Below are positions 8,245 through 16,838 of a stretch of DNA of 64,000 nucleotides, in pieces. Both the position numbers and the translations under genes were made by a program. Source of the DNA: Caldifermentibacillus hisashii (GTDB taxonomy: Bacteria; Bacillota; Bacilli; Bacillales; Caldibacillaceae). The notes beneath the pieces were generated by a model. The model was not told the origin of the DNA, did no database searches, and saw only the letters and a program-made list of their open reading frames with translations. The DNA is taken from assembly GCF_027568575.1 (NCBI RefSeq), contig NZ_JANUVP010000008.1. The stretch is one strand, 5' to 3'. Every line of letters begins with the position of its first letter. The first letter of the stretch is position 1.

Positions 8245-9417
8245 ATGAATAACAGAAATTTCGTCTCCAAAAAGGTTCAATCCATACCGCCTTATGTATT
8301 TTCAGATTTTCAAAGAAAGAAAAAAGAACTACAGGCACTTGGTGTAGATGTAATTGATTTAGGAATAGGGGCACCGGATTTACCAACGCCTGATTTTATT
8401 TATGATGTTTTGGTGGAAGAGGCGAGGAAATCAGTCAACCATCGTTATTCTCCTTATAACGGAAGTATCGAATTTCGTGAAGCCGTAGCTGAATTTTATG
8501 ACCGGCATTATGGTGTGAAATTGGACCCTGAGACGGAAATTTTAACATTAATCGGTTCAAAAGAAGGAATTGTCCACCTGATTCAAAGCGTTATTAACCC
8601 AGGGGAAAAGGTGATTATTCCCAACCCGGGTTATCCTGTTTATCGCATGGGTGTATACTTAGCAGGCGGTGAATGTATTTCTTTGTATCTAAATAAGGAA
8701 AACGGTTACATCCCGGATTATACGTCCTTAACAGAACAAGACAAAAAAGATGCGAAATTAATGTTTCTTAATTACCCGAGTAACCCGACTGCAGCAACAG
8801 TAGATTTACCGGTATTTCAAGAAGCAGTTCAATTTGCAAAGGAGAATCAAATTTTACTTGCGCATGATGCAGCTTATGACCTTGTTACATTCGGTGAATA
8901 TAAGTCACCAAGTATACTTCAAGTTCCGAATGCAAAAGAATATGCGGTTGAATTTGGTTCACTATCTAAAAGTTTCAATATGACCGGCTGGCGAATTGGC
9001 TATGTTGTTGGTAACCAAGAGGTGATTAAGGCTCTTGCAACATTAAAAAGCAACATGGACACCAGTCAGTTTATACCTATTCAAAAAGCAGCAGCTGCAG
9101 CACTTCGAAGTGATTTAACCATCGTCAGGAAAAACAATTTAATTTTTGAAAAGAGAATGGAAAAACTTCATCAGGCATTAAATGGGATTGGATTATTAAC
9201 TGATAAACCAAAAGGCTCCATTTTTCTTTGGGTAAAAGTTCCGGACGGTTACACTTCATCATCTTTTGTTAATCGACTACTTGAAGAAACAGGAATAATC
9301 GTCACACCCGGATCTGCTTTTGGTAATGGGGGTGAAGGATATATAAGGATCTCATTATCCGTAAAAGAAGAAAAACTGAATGAGGTCATTCGGCGTTTTA
9401 AAACACTAGTTTTCTAG
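8245..9417 (+). CDS. Class I/II pyridoxal-phosphate aminotransferase
   Basis: A 390-aa fold-type I aminotransferase, resembling the LL-diaminopimelate/aspartate aminotransferase branch. IDLGIGAPDLPTP lies near the N-terminus, MFLNYPSNPTAAT at about 172 is the substrate-binding loop, and SLSKSFNMTGWRIGY at about 233 carries the PLP lysine. AAAGGAGGG precedes the ATG by 7 bp. It probably exchanges the amino group of a pathway intermediate, for example aminoadipate or a similar dicarboxylic amino acid, with 2-oxoglutarate; the substrate is inferred from context only. A copy of repeat R1 lies between it and the next gene. Confidence 0.85.
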   Translation: MNNRNFVSKKVQSIPPYVFSDFQRKKKELQALGVDVIDLGIGAPDLPTPDFIYDVLVEEARKSVNHRYSPYNGSIEFREAVAEFYDRHYGVKLDPETEILTLIGSKEGIVHLIQSVINPGEKVIIPNPGYPVYRMGVYLAGGECISLYLNKENGYIPDYTSLTEQDKKDAKLMFLNYPSNPTAATVDLPVFQEAVQFAKENQILLAHDAAYDLVTFGEYKSPSILQVPNAKEYAVEFGSLSKSFNMTGWRIGYVVGNQEVIKALATLKSNMDTSQFIPIQKAAAAALRSDLTIVRKNNLIFEKRMEKLHQALNGIGLLTDKPKGSIFLWVKVPDGYTSSSFVNRLLEETGIIVTPGSAFGNGGEGYIRISLSVKEEKLNEVIRRFKTLVF

Positions 9418-9431
9418 AAACCAAGATAAGA

Positions 9432-9532
9432 GTTGAACCAATCGGGTACATGTGGGAAGTTCGTCCCCCACCTATCTCTTTGGAAACTCGAAAATCCTGA
9501 GGTTGGGTTCTTGACTCGCCGTTAAGGTGGGG
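9432..9532 (-). repeat. Dispersed repeat R1, copy A (inside the catabolic run)
   Basis: In reverse it reads CCCACCTTAACGGCGAGTCA, then the GATTTTCGAGTTT core, AGGTGGGGG and CGATTGGTTCAAC. The CCCACCT and AGGTGGG modules can pair across the core. The element lies between the aminotransferase and aldehyde dehydrogenase genes and lacks the terminal hairpin of other copies. Confidence 0.75.
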
Positions 9533-9586
9533 TAAAAAAGTTGCTTTGATTTTTTTAAAAAAAGATTAATTGGGAGGAATGCAATT

Positions 9587-11077
9587 ATGAAACAAATGGA
9601 TACAAAAACATTGGCCAACTATATTAACGGAGAATGGATGGAGGCAGAACATACCGCACCGGTTATAAATCCTGCAACCGGAGAAGAAATTGCTAAAGTT
9701 CCGCTTTCCAGTGAACAACATGTGGAAAAAGCAGTTCAAGCAGCAAAGAAGGCACAAAAGGAATGGGCGCTTGTCCCGGCTCCTCAACGTGCAGAAGTTC
9801 TTTACCGGACCGGTACCTTATTAAGGGAGCAAAAAGAAAGATTAGCCCGATTATTAACTATGGAAAATGGAAAAGTCTTGGAAGAAGCAAGAGGAGAAGT
9901 GCAAGAAGCAATAGACATGGCATTTTATATGGCCGGTGAAGGGAGAAGACTATTTGGCCAGACGACACCGTCGGAATTAAAAGATAAGTTTGCGATGAGT
10001 GTGCGGGTTCCCGTTGGTGTAATAGGCATTATAACACCATGGAATTTTCCGATTGCCATTGCTTCTTGGAAATCTTTTCCGGCAATCGTCGCCGGAAATG
10101 CAGTGGTTTGGAAACCGGCAACAGAAACACCAATGATGGCCTATGAGCTGACAAAAATTCTAGAAGAAGCCGGTTTACCAAAAGGAGTGATGAATTTAGT
10201 ATTCGGTTCGGGTTCAACTGTTGGGGATGCAATGGTACACCACCCGAATATTCAAGTCATTTCTTTTACCGGTTCCAATGAAATCGGTCGCAACATTGCT
10301 GCTGAATGTGGAAGACAGCTCAAAAAAGTTTCTTTGGAAATGGGTGGAAAAAATGCGGTCATTGTCATGGATGATGCGGATCTCGAATTGGCAGCGGATG
10401 GAATCATTTGGAGTGCTTACGGGACGAGTGGGCAACGCTGTACCGCATGCAGCCGAGTCATTGTTCATGAGAAAGTAAAGGTTGAATTGGAAGCGAGATT
10501 GCTTGCAAAAATTAAACATTTAACGGTCGGTAACGGGCTAAATGAGGAGGTAAAAGTCGGTCCAATTATTAATAAACGAGGAATTGAAAAAATTAAACGG
10601 TATATTGAGATTGGTGTAGAAGAAGGAGCAAGATTGCTGACCGGTGGATATGAACTAATAGAAGGGGATTTGAAAAAAGGAAACTATTTTGCCCCGACTA
10701 TATTTACAGATGTTAAAGGAACGATGCGAATTGCTCAAGAAGAAATCTTCGGTCCGGTTGTATCGCTAATACCCGTTAAAAGTTTTCAAGAGGCTATTGA
10801 GGTCAATAATTGTGTGGAATTTGGCTTGTCCAGTTCAATCTTTACTCAAGATGTAAACAAAGTATTCAGGGCCCAGCGTGATCTAGATACGGGTATTGTT
10901 TATGTGAATGCGGGAACAACAGGTGCGGAAATTCATCTCCCGTTCGGAGGGACAAAAGGAACAGGGAATGGACATCGCGACTCAGGTATTCAAGCACTTG
11001 ATGTCTTTACCGAATGGAGAGCTGTCTATGTGGATTATAGTGGGAAATTACAACGGGCCCAGATTGATGTAGAGTAA
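9587..11077 (+). CDS. NAD(P)-dependent aldehyde dehydrogenase
   Basis: A 496-aa enzyme of the aldehyde dehydrogenase superfamily, cytoplasmic. ITPWNFPIAIASWKSFPA (about 148) is the cofactor-binding entry, SFTGSNEIGR follows at about 229, LEMGGKN (about 251) holds the general-base glutamate, and GQRCTACSR the catalytic cysteine near 287. GGGAGG precedes the ATG by 9 bp. It would oxidise a semialdehyde to a carboxylate; with the neighbouring imine-forming, ketimine-reducing and transaminating enzymes, an amino-acid semialdehyde is plausible. Family assignment is firm, substrate is not. Confidence 0.9.
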   Translation: MKQMDTKTLANYINGEWMEAEHTAPVINPATGEEIAKVPLSSEQHVEKAVQAAKKAQKEWALVPAPQRAEVLYRTGTLLREQKERLARLLTMENGKVLEEARGEVQEAIDMAFYMAGEGRRLFGQTTPSELKDKFAMSVRVPVGVIGIITPWNFPIAIASWKSFPAIVAGNAVVWKPATETPMMAYELTKILEEAGLPKGVMNLVFGSGSTVGDAMVHHPNIQVISFTGSNEIGRNIAAECGRQLKKVSLEMGGKNAVIVMDDADLELAADGIIWSAYGTSGQRCTACSRVIVHEKVKVELEARLLAKIKHLTVGNGLNEEVKVGPIINKRGIEKIKRYIEIGVEEGARLLTGGYELIEGDLKKGNYFAPTIFTDVKGTMRIAQEEIFGPVVSLIPVKSFQEAIEVNNCVEFGLSSSIFTQDVNKVFRAQRDLDTGIVYVNAGTTGAEIHLPFGGTKGTGNGHRDSGIQALDVFTEWRAVYVDYSGKLQRAQIDVE

Positions 11078-11106
11078 GGAAAATCATGGAAATATAGGAT
11101 AAAAAA

Positions 11107-11175
11107 AGCCCTTGATAAAGGGGATAATCCAACAGACTGTCAGGTGAAAAATACTTAAACCTTAGTCAAGGGCAA
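11107..11175 (+). other. Inverted repeat between aldehyde dehydrogenase and CoA-transferase genes
   Basis: GCCCTTGATAAAGG pairs with CCTTAGTCAAGGGC (one offset base) across about 45 nt. An A run precedes it and there is no T run directly after, so it is not a classical terminator; it could be an mRNA processing or attenuation structure or a small mobile remnant. Confidence 0.45.
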
Positions 11176-11333
11176 TTTCTTTAATTGGGGTTCCCGGTTA
11201 CCTTTGATGTCTGCCATTCGTTTAAAAGATAACCTCAGAAGTTACTTATATTTTTTCAATAAATAAATATTTTGGAAAAACAATTAAAAAGGAGGACAAA
11301 CAACGAGTTAATCTTTTGTTTGGAGGAGATATT

Positions 11334-12029
11334 TTGAAAAAGTTCATCCAAAGCTCTGATATCTTAAAATTAATAAAGGATGGAGATACATTACTTGTTG
11401 GTGGTTTTGGCTTGTCCGGTACACCCCTGACCTTGATTGATGAAATAGCTTCGTCATCCTTAAAAAACTTAACAGTTGTCAGTAATAATCTGGGAGAGCC
11501 GGGAAAAGGTCTTGGAAAACTTCTTCTCTCCGGTTGTTTGAAAAAAGCGGTTGGATCGTATTTTACAACAAACAGGGATGCAATAAAAGCATGGAAAGAA
11601 GGTCACCTCGAAATTGAGTTAATTCCACAGGGGACACTTGCGGAAGCGATTAGATGTGGTGGTGCCGGAATAGGCGGATTTTATACAAAAACGGCACTCG
11701 GAACCAAAATAGGTGAAGGTAAGGAAGTAAAAGAGATTGATGGTGAAAAATATATTTTGGAAAAAGCAATCAAAGGAGATGTTTCTTTAATAAAGGCAAT
11801 GAAAGCGGACACCCTTGGTAACTTGGTCTACGAATATACGGCGAGGAATTTTAATCCTGTTATGGCAACAGCAAGTAAAATTGTTATTGCTGAAGTTGAT
11901 GAAATTGTTGAGGCAGGAACTTTGTCACCTTATGAAATTGTCACGCCACATGTTTATGTAGACTATGTGGTGGCCAGTCACTATGTGAAGGTAGGAGGTG
12001 TGTACGTTGAGTCAATCAGCCCGGATTAA
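11334..12029 (+). CDS. 3-oxoacid CoA-transferase subunit A
   Basis: A 231-aa alpha subunit of a family I CoA-transferase (ScoA/AtoD type). LLVGGFGLSGTPLTLID is the glycine-rich CoA-binding segment; GAGIGGFYTKTALGT and EYTARNFNP follow the usual order. The enzyme moves CoA between carboxylic acids, for example from succinyl- or acetyl-CoA onto acetoacetate, butyrate or glutarate. TTG 11334 is chosen because GGAGGAG lies 8 bp before it; the upstream in-frame TTG at 11316 has no suitable site. It overlaps the start of subunit B, so the two are translationally coupled. Confidence 0.92.
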   Translation: MKKFIQSSDILKLIKDGDTLLVGGFGLSGTPLTLIDEIASSSLKNLTVVSNNLGEPGKGLGKLLLSGCLKKAVGSYFTTNRDAIKAWKEGHLEIELIPQGTLAEAIRCGGAGIGGFYTKTALGTKIGEGKEVKEIDGEKYILEKAIKGDVSLIKAMKADTLGNLVYEYTARNFNPVMATASKIVIAEVDEIVEAGTLSPYEIVTPHVYVDYVVASHYVKVGGVYVESISPD

Positions 12030-12657
12030 GATTGCCAAAAGAATCGCGCAAGAATTATCCGATGGGGAGATAGTTAATCTGGGGGTCGGTATCCCCACAT
12101 TGATTCCGGATTATTTAGGAGATAAAAAGGTTTATTTACAATCAGAAAATGGTCTTCTAGGGATGGGTCCGACTCCGGAACCGCAGCAAGTAAATATGGA
12201 TTTAATCAGCGCAAGTAAGAAACCGATTACAATGGAAATAGGTGCTTCTTTATTCGATAGTTCCGACTCCTTTGTGATGATTCGCGGGGGGCATATTGAT
12301 GTTGCAGTGCTGGGAATCCTTCAAGTGGATGAATTTGGTGAAATCGCCAACTGGTCCGTACCGGGAAAAGACGTCCTTGGTGTCGGCGGAGCAATGGATC
12401 TCGTTGCCGGAGCGAAAAAAATTATTCTTGCCTCAACACATCAGGCTAAAGACGGTAGCCCGAAATTAGTAAAAAAGCTTACATATCCTACGAGCGGTGG
12501 AAAAAAAGCTAATATGCTTGTAACAGAGCATGCGGTATTTACGTTCTCAAATAAAGGAGTGGAGCTTGTAGAGATATTAAGCGATATCAGTTTAGAAGAA
12601 TTACAAAAAATCACAGGCGCAAATTTTACAATTAGCCAAGAATTAATAAGAAATTAG
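12007..12657 (+). CDS. 3-oxoacid CoA-transferase subunit B
   Basis: A 216-aa beta subunit (ScoB/AtoA type). SENGLLGMGP near residue 45 carries the catalytic glutamate that forms the enzyme-CoA thioester, and NLGVGIPTLIPDYL precedes it. TTG 12007 is preferred because AGGAGG ends 8 bp upstream; a GTG at 11998 is in frame but overlaps that site. It overlaps the end of subunit A by 23 bp. Together the subunits would activate the acid made by the aldehyde dehydrogenase or transaminase steps and feed the beta-oxidation genes downstream. Confidence 0.92.
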   Translation: MSQSARIKIAKRIAQELSDGEIVNLGVGIPTLIPDYLGDKKVYLQSENGLLGMGPTPEPQQVNMDLISASKKPITMEIGASLFDSSDSFVMIRGGHIDVAVLGILQVDEFGEIANWSVPGKDVLGVGGAMDLVAGAKKIILASTHQAKDGSPKLVKKLTYPTSGGKKANMLVTEHAVFTFSNKGVELVEILSDISLEELQKITGANFTISQELIRN

Positions 12658-12767
12658 AACCTAATTTTACCGGCATGCACAGTTATAAAGGGTTTTTTTG
12701 ATAGTGAAAATTGTTTGGGAATCAGCCCTTAACAGCTCATTCCATACATATTCGGGGAGGTTTACCA

Positions 12768-13613
12768 ATGGAACGTGTTACGGTTGTAGGGGCAGGTGTC
12801 ATGGGAAAGGGAATTGCCTATGCATTTGCCATCTCAAACTTTCAAGTGGTTTTAAATGATATTCGTTTAGAAGCACTTCAAAAGGCAGAAGCGGATATTA
12901 ATCAATTGCTTAACGATAGTTTCCAAAAAGGTTTTTTGTCCGAGGTCCAATATGCCCGGGCTAAGGAGAACCTACAGTACGATATGGAATTAGCCTCAGC
13001 GGTAAAGGATGCTGATTTAGTTGTAGAAGCTGTTATAGAAAGAATGGATATAAAGGCGGATGTATTTCAAAAACTTGATAAATTATGTAAGTCAGATGCT
13101 GTTTTAGCAACGAATACTTCAACAATGAGTCCAACAGAAATAGGCGCCCAAACGTCAAGACCGGATAAAGTGGTTGCCATGCATTTCTTTAACCCTGTCC
13201 ATAAAATGAAACTGATTGAAATTGTTCGCGGTTTAGAAACATCAGATGAAACCGTTCAATTCGCAAAAGAAGTCGCAACAAAATTAAAAAAAGAATATGT
13301 TGAGGTCAATGAATTTCCCGGATTTGTCACTTCTCGAATGAATTGCCTTGTTGGAAATGAAGCAATGAATATGCTGATGGAAGGTGTAGCCAGTGCCAAG
13401 GATATCGACAAAGCCATCAAGCTTGGCTTAAATCATCCGATGGGTCCGCTTGAATTAGCCGATCTTGTGGGATTAGACACACGCCTTCGAAATATGGAGT
13501 ATTTATATCAAACATTAGGGGAAAAATATCGTCCTTCTCCTATTCTTGTAAAATATGTAAAAGCGGGAAGACTAGGAAGAAAGAGTGGGAGAGGTTTTTA
13601 TGAATACAACTGA
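12768..13613 (+). CDS. 3-hydroxybutyryl-CoA / 3-hydroxyacyl-CoA dehydrogenase
   Basis: A 281-aa short-chain-type enzyme, the usual length of bacterial 3-hydroxybutyryl-CoA dehydrogenase. TVVGAGVMGKGIAYAF is the NAD-binding loop, NTSTMSPTEIG and MHFFNPVHKMKLIEIV (catalytic His) follow, and GLNHPMGPLELADLVGLD marks the C-terminal domain. ATG 12768 is selected over an upstream frame from 12711 because GGGGAGG lies 7 bp before it. It oxidises 3-hydroxyacyl-CoA to 3-oxoacyl-CoA and overlaps the enoyl-CoA hydratase start by 14 bp, so the two steps are probably coupled. Confidence 0.93.
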   Translation: MERVTVVGAGVMGKGIAYAFAISNFQVVLNDIRLEALQKAEADINQLLNDSFQKGFLSEVQYARAKENLQYDMELASAVKDADLVVEAVIERMDIKADVFQKLDKLCKSDAVLATNTSTMSPTEIGAQTSRPDKVVAMHFFNPVHKMKLIEIVRGLETSDETVQFAKEVATKLKKEYVEVNEFPGFVTSRMNCLVGNEAMNMLMEGVASAKDIDKAIKLGLNHPMGPLELADLVGLDTRLRNMEYLYQTLGEKYRPSPILVKYVKAGRLGRKSGRGFYEYN

Positions 13614-14397
13614 ACCATCAAACCATTATGAGTGCATTGAAATTAAAATTGAAAAAGGAATATTCCGGCTTATCATAAATCGTCCTGAAGTTCGTAACGC
13701 ACTGGATAATAACATGCTCGCTGAAATCGATACGGCTCTTGATGAGGCAAAACAAAATGATGAAGTAAAAGCTTTAATAATAGAAGGTGCAGGTGGAAAA
13801 TCATTTGCCGCCGGTGCAGATATAAAGCAATTGCATGCCAGGAAACCTTTAGAAGCTCTTATCCCCGGAATGCAAGGATTATATTCGAAAATAGAAAATT
13901 TCCCAAAAGTTACAATTGCTGTTGTTAATGGCTATGCACTGGGCGGGGGATGCGAATTAGCAATGGCTTGTGATATCCGGATTGCATCGAATAAGGCGAA
14001 ATTTGGTTTACCGGAACTGAACTTGGGGATTATCCCGGGCGCCGGCGGTACACAACGGCTGGCCCGTTTAGTCGGGAAAAGTCGTGCCCTCGACATGATT
14101 TTAACTGGGAGAATAATAGACGGTGAGGAGGCGGAACGAATAGGTTTAGCAAACTATTATGTACATGAGGAAGAACTCCATTCAAAAGTGGCTGAAATTG
14201 CCGAAAAAGTGATAAAAAAAGGACCAATTGCCGTTCAACTTGCCAAATATGCCGTTCATAAAGGATTTGACATTGATACCGATACAGCACTGTGGCTAGA
14301 AAAATTATCACAAGCTGTTGCATTGGGAACGGAAGATAAACAGGAAGGAACATTAGCATTTATAGAAAAGCGGGAAGCAAACTTTAAAAATAGATAA
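13600..14397 (+). CDS. Enoyl-CoA hydratase / crotonase
   Basis: A 265-aa crotonase-fold protein. SFAAGADIKQL forms half of the oxyanion hole, GYALGGGCELAMACD and GLPELNLGIIPGAGGTQR carry the two glutamates used by true hydratases. It should add water to trans-2-enoyl-CoA (for example crotonyl-CoA). ATG 13600 is preferred because GGGAGAGG lies 5 bp before it, within the end of the dehydrogenase gene. The frame open from 13585 adds only five residues. Confidence 0.92.
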   Translation: MNTTEPSNHYECIEIKIEKGIFRLIINRPEVRNALDNNMLAEIDTALDEAKQNDEVKALIIEGAGGKSFAAGADIKQLHARKPLEALIPGMQGLYSKIENFPKVTIAVVNGYALGGGCELAMACDIRIASNKAKFGLPELNLGIIPGAGGTQRLARLVGKSRALDMILTGRIIDGEEAERIGLANYYVHEEELHSKVAEIAEKVIKKGPIAVQLAKYAVHKGFDIDTDTALWLEKLSQAVALGTEDKQEGTLAFIEKREANFKNR

Positions 14398-14424
14398 ATA
14401 TTTTTTTACGGGAGGAGAAAACAC

Positions 14425-15582
14425 ATGGATTTCCAATTACCTGAAGAAATTGAATTTTTAAGAGAGAATATTCGTAAATTTGTTAAAGAAATAGTAGATC
14501 CGAGAGCGATGGAAATTGAAGAAAATGATGAAATTCCTGCAGATATCGTTAATCAATCAAAAGAAATGGGGCTTTTTGGCCTTAGTATTCCTGAAGAGTA
14601 CGGCGGTTTAGGCCTTGATATGGTTGGAAAATGTGCAATTTATGAAGAATTGGGAAAAACACATAATGGATACACAACATTAATTGGTGCCCATACGGGA
14701 ATTGGTACTGTCGGGATTGTTGAGCTCGGGACAGAGGAACAAAAGCAGAAATATTTACCGAAGATGGCATCGGGGGAATGGATCGGTGCATTTGCATTAA
14801 CTGAACCGGAAGCAGGCTCAAATGCTGCCAACCTGAAAACGACAGCAGTAAAACAAGGAGATAAATATATTATCAACGGTTCAAAACATTATATTACCAA
14901 TGCAGTTGAGGCGCATGTTTTTACGGTTATGGCTGTCACTGATCCGGCTAAAGGGGCAAAAGGAATTACCTCTTTTATTGTTGAAAAAGATTTTCCTGGA
15001 TTTGTATTAGGCAATGTGGAAAGAAAAATGGGCTTAAGAGGCTCTCATTCAGCAGAGTTATTTTTTGAAAATATGGAAGTTCCGGTCGAAAATGTTCTTG
15101 GAGAAGAAGGGCAAGGGTATGTGAATGCATTAAAAATATTGGCAAACGGTCGTGCCGGTCTTGCTGCAAGAAACCTCGGTTCCTGTGAAAAACTATTGGA
15201 ATATTGCCTTTCTTATGCAAATGAGCGAAAACAGTTTGGAAAACCAATTATTGAAATTCAGGCCGTTCAACATATGTTAGCGGAAATCAGTATGATGATT
15301 GAAGTGTTAAGGTCGATGACGTACCGGGTGGCTTGGATGACTGACCAAAAACAACGGGTGGTAAAAGAAGCGGCCATTGCAAAACTGTATGGATCGGAAG
15401 TCTATAATAAAGTGGCGGATTTGGCCGTACAAATTCATGGCGGAATCGGCTATATGAAAGATTATCCAATTGAAAGATATTACAGAGATGCCCGCATCAC
15501 AAAAATATATGAAGGTACCTCAGAAATTCAGCGCAACATCATTGCCAATGAATTATTAAGAGAGTTTAGAAGACGGGGGTAA
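14425..15582 (+). CDS. Acyl-CoA dehydrogenase
   Basis: A 385-aa FAD enzyme of the short/medium-chain acyl-CoA dehydrogenase family. AFALTEPEAGSNAA binds FAD and substrate, and YEGTSEIQRN near the C-terminus holds the catalytic glutamate at the position of butyryl-/medium-chain enzymes. GGGAGGAG precedes the ATG. It would introduce the 2,3-double bond of an acyl-CoA. If the pathway runs through glutaryl-CoA it would need to decarboxylate too, but the sequence looks like a generic acyl-CoA dehydrogenase rather than classical glutaryl-CoA dehydrogenase. Confidence 0.93.
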   Translation: MDFQLPEEIEFLRENIRKFVKEIVDPRAMEIEENDEIPADIVNQSKEMGLFGLSIPEEYGGLGLDMVGKCAIYEELGKTHNGYTTLIGAHTGIGTVGIVELGTEEQKQKYLPKMASGEWIGAFALTEPEAGSNAANLKTTAVKQGDKYIINGSKHYITNAVEAHVFTVMAVTDPAKGAKGITSFIVEKDFPGFVLGNVERKMGLRGSHSAELFFENMEVPVENVLGEEGQGYVNALKILANGRAGLAARNLGSCEKLLEYCLSYANERKQFGKPIIEIQAVQHMLAEISMMIEVLRSMTYRVAWMTDQKQRVVKEAAIAKLYGSEVYNKVADLAVQIHGGIGYMKDYPIERYYRDARITKIYEGTSEIQRNIIANELLREFRRRG

Positions 15583-15587
15583 AGGAA

Positions 15588-16775
15588 ATGGTAGATTCGT
15601 ATATCATTGGTTCTGTTCGTACTGCAATTGGAAAACTTGGGGGTACATTGAAAGATGTAACCGTCGATTTACTTGCTGAGAAGGTTATTCGAGAGGTTTT
15701 ATATCGATATGGAAAAGAGGTGGAAGTGGACGAGGTCATCTTAGGTCAAGCAAAACAAAGTGCCGACACATCGAACTTAGCTCGGTTAGCTGCATTACGT
15801 GCGGAGTTGCCTGTCACCGTGACCGGGTATACTGTTCACCGTCAATGCGGTTCAGGACTGCAAGCCATTAATAATGCACATATGCAAATCATGCTCGGTT
15901 TATCTCATGTGATTATTGCCGGTGGAGCGGAAAGTATGAGTACTGCACCTTATTATTTGCGTCATGCCAGATTTGGGTACCGTGCCGGAAACGGTGAATT
16001 ACTTGATCCAAATACAGAAAGTCAGCCTTGTTCACAACCAAGGGAGAAATATGGAAACTTAACAATGGGACTTACTGCAGAAAACTTAGCGGAAAAATAT
16101 CGTATTTCCCGTGACGAGCAAGATGAATTTGCCCATCGCAGCCAAATTTTAGCCGACCGGGCAATTAAAGAGGGACGATTTAAAGATGAAATTGTACCTT
16201 TTGAAATAAAGAATAGAAAAAATACAATATTGTTTGAAGTTGATGAACACCCCAGATTAACATCAACAGAAAAATTAAGACAGCTTCCCGCAGTGTTTAA
16301 ACAAGACGGTTCGGTAACGGCAGGAAACTCAAGCGGAAGAAATGATGGTGCGGCTGCAATTTTAATGATGAGTGGAGAAAAAGTGAAGCAATATGGACTG
16401 AAACCTAAGGCAAAAATCATTGCACAAGCCGTAAGTGGGGTATCCCCGGAAATCATGGGAATCGGACCTGTTGAATCGACAAGGAAAGCCTTAAAACAAT
16501 GTGGGTTAACTTTGGCAGATATCGGTTTAATCGAATTAAATGAGGCATTCGCAGCCCAAGCTTTAGCCGTCATCAAAGAACTGGATTTGAACGTGGATAA
16601 AGTCAATGTTAACGGTGGAGCGATTGCACTCGGACACCCGATAGGTGCTACAGGTGCGATTTTAATGACAAAATTGCTGTATGAAATGGAGAGAAGAGGA
16701 GAAAAGTACGGTCTAGTCACACTTTGCATTGGTGGAGGGCAAGGAATTACAACTGTTGTAGAATCATTATATTAA
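15588..16775 (+). CDS. Acetyl-CoA C-acetyltransferase (thiolase)
   Basis: A 395-aa thiolase with all active-site elements: HRQCGSGLQAI (acyl-carrier Cys near 89), NEAFAAQA, NGGAIALGHPIGATGA (His) and CIGGGQG (second Cys). It would cleave acetoacetyl-CoA or a longer 3-oxoacyl-CoA to acetyl-CoA. Only 5 bp separate it from the acyl-CoA dehydrogenase, with AAAGG in the gap, so both belong to one transcript. This is the last beta-oxidation step of the cluster. Confidence 0.94.
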   Translation: MVDSYIIGSVRTAIGKLGGTLKDVTVDLLAEKVIREVLYRYGKEVEVDEVILGQAKQSADTSNLARLAALRAELPVTVTGYTVHRQCGSGLQAINNAHMQIMLGLSHVIIAGGAESMSTAPYYLRHARFGYRAGNGELLDPNTESQPCSQPREKYGNLTMGLTAENLAEKYRISRDEQDEFAHRSQILADRAIKEGRFKDEIVPFEIKNRKNTILFEVDEHPRLTSTEKLRQLPAVFKQDGSVTAGNSSGRNDGAAAILMMSGEKVKQYGLKPKAKIIAQAVSGVSPEIMGIGPVESTRKALKQCGLTLADIGLIELNEAFAAQALAVIKELDLNVDKVNVNGGAIALGHPIGATGAILMTKLLYEMERRGEKYGLVTLCIGGGQGITTVVESLY

Positions 16776-16838
16776 TATAATAAGATTGCCGGAAATTCCA
16801 TTGTTTATAAGCTCCAATAAATTTACGGGAGGTTTTCT

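Noticed and set aside
16022..16729. 235-aa minus-strand frame
   Set aside because: It lies entirely opposite the thiolase gene, which has complete active-site motifs; shadow frame.
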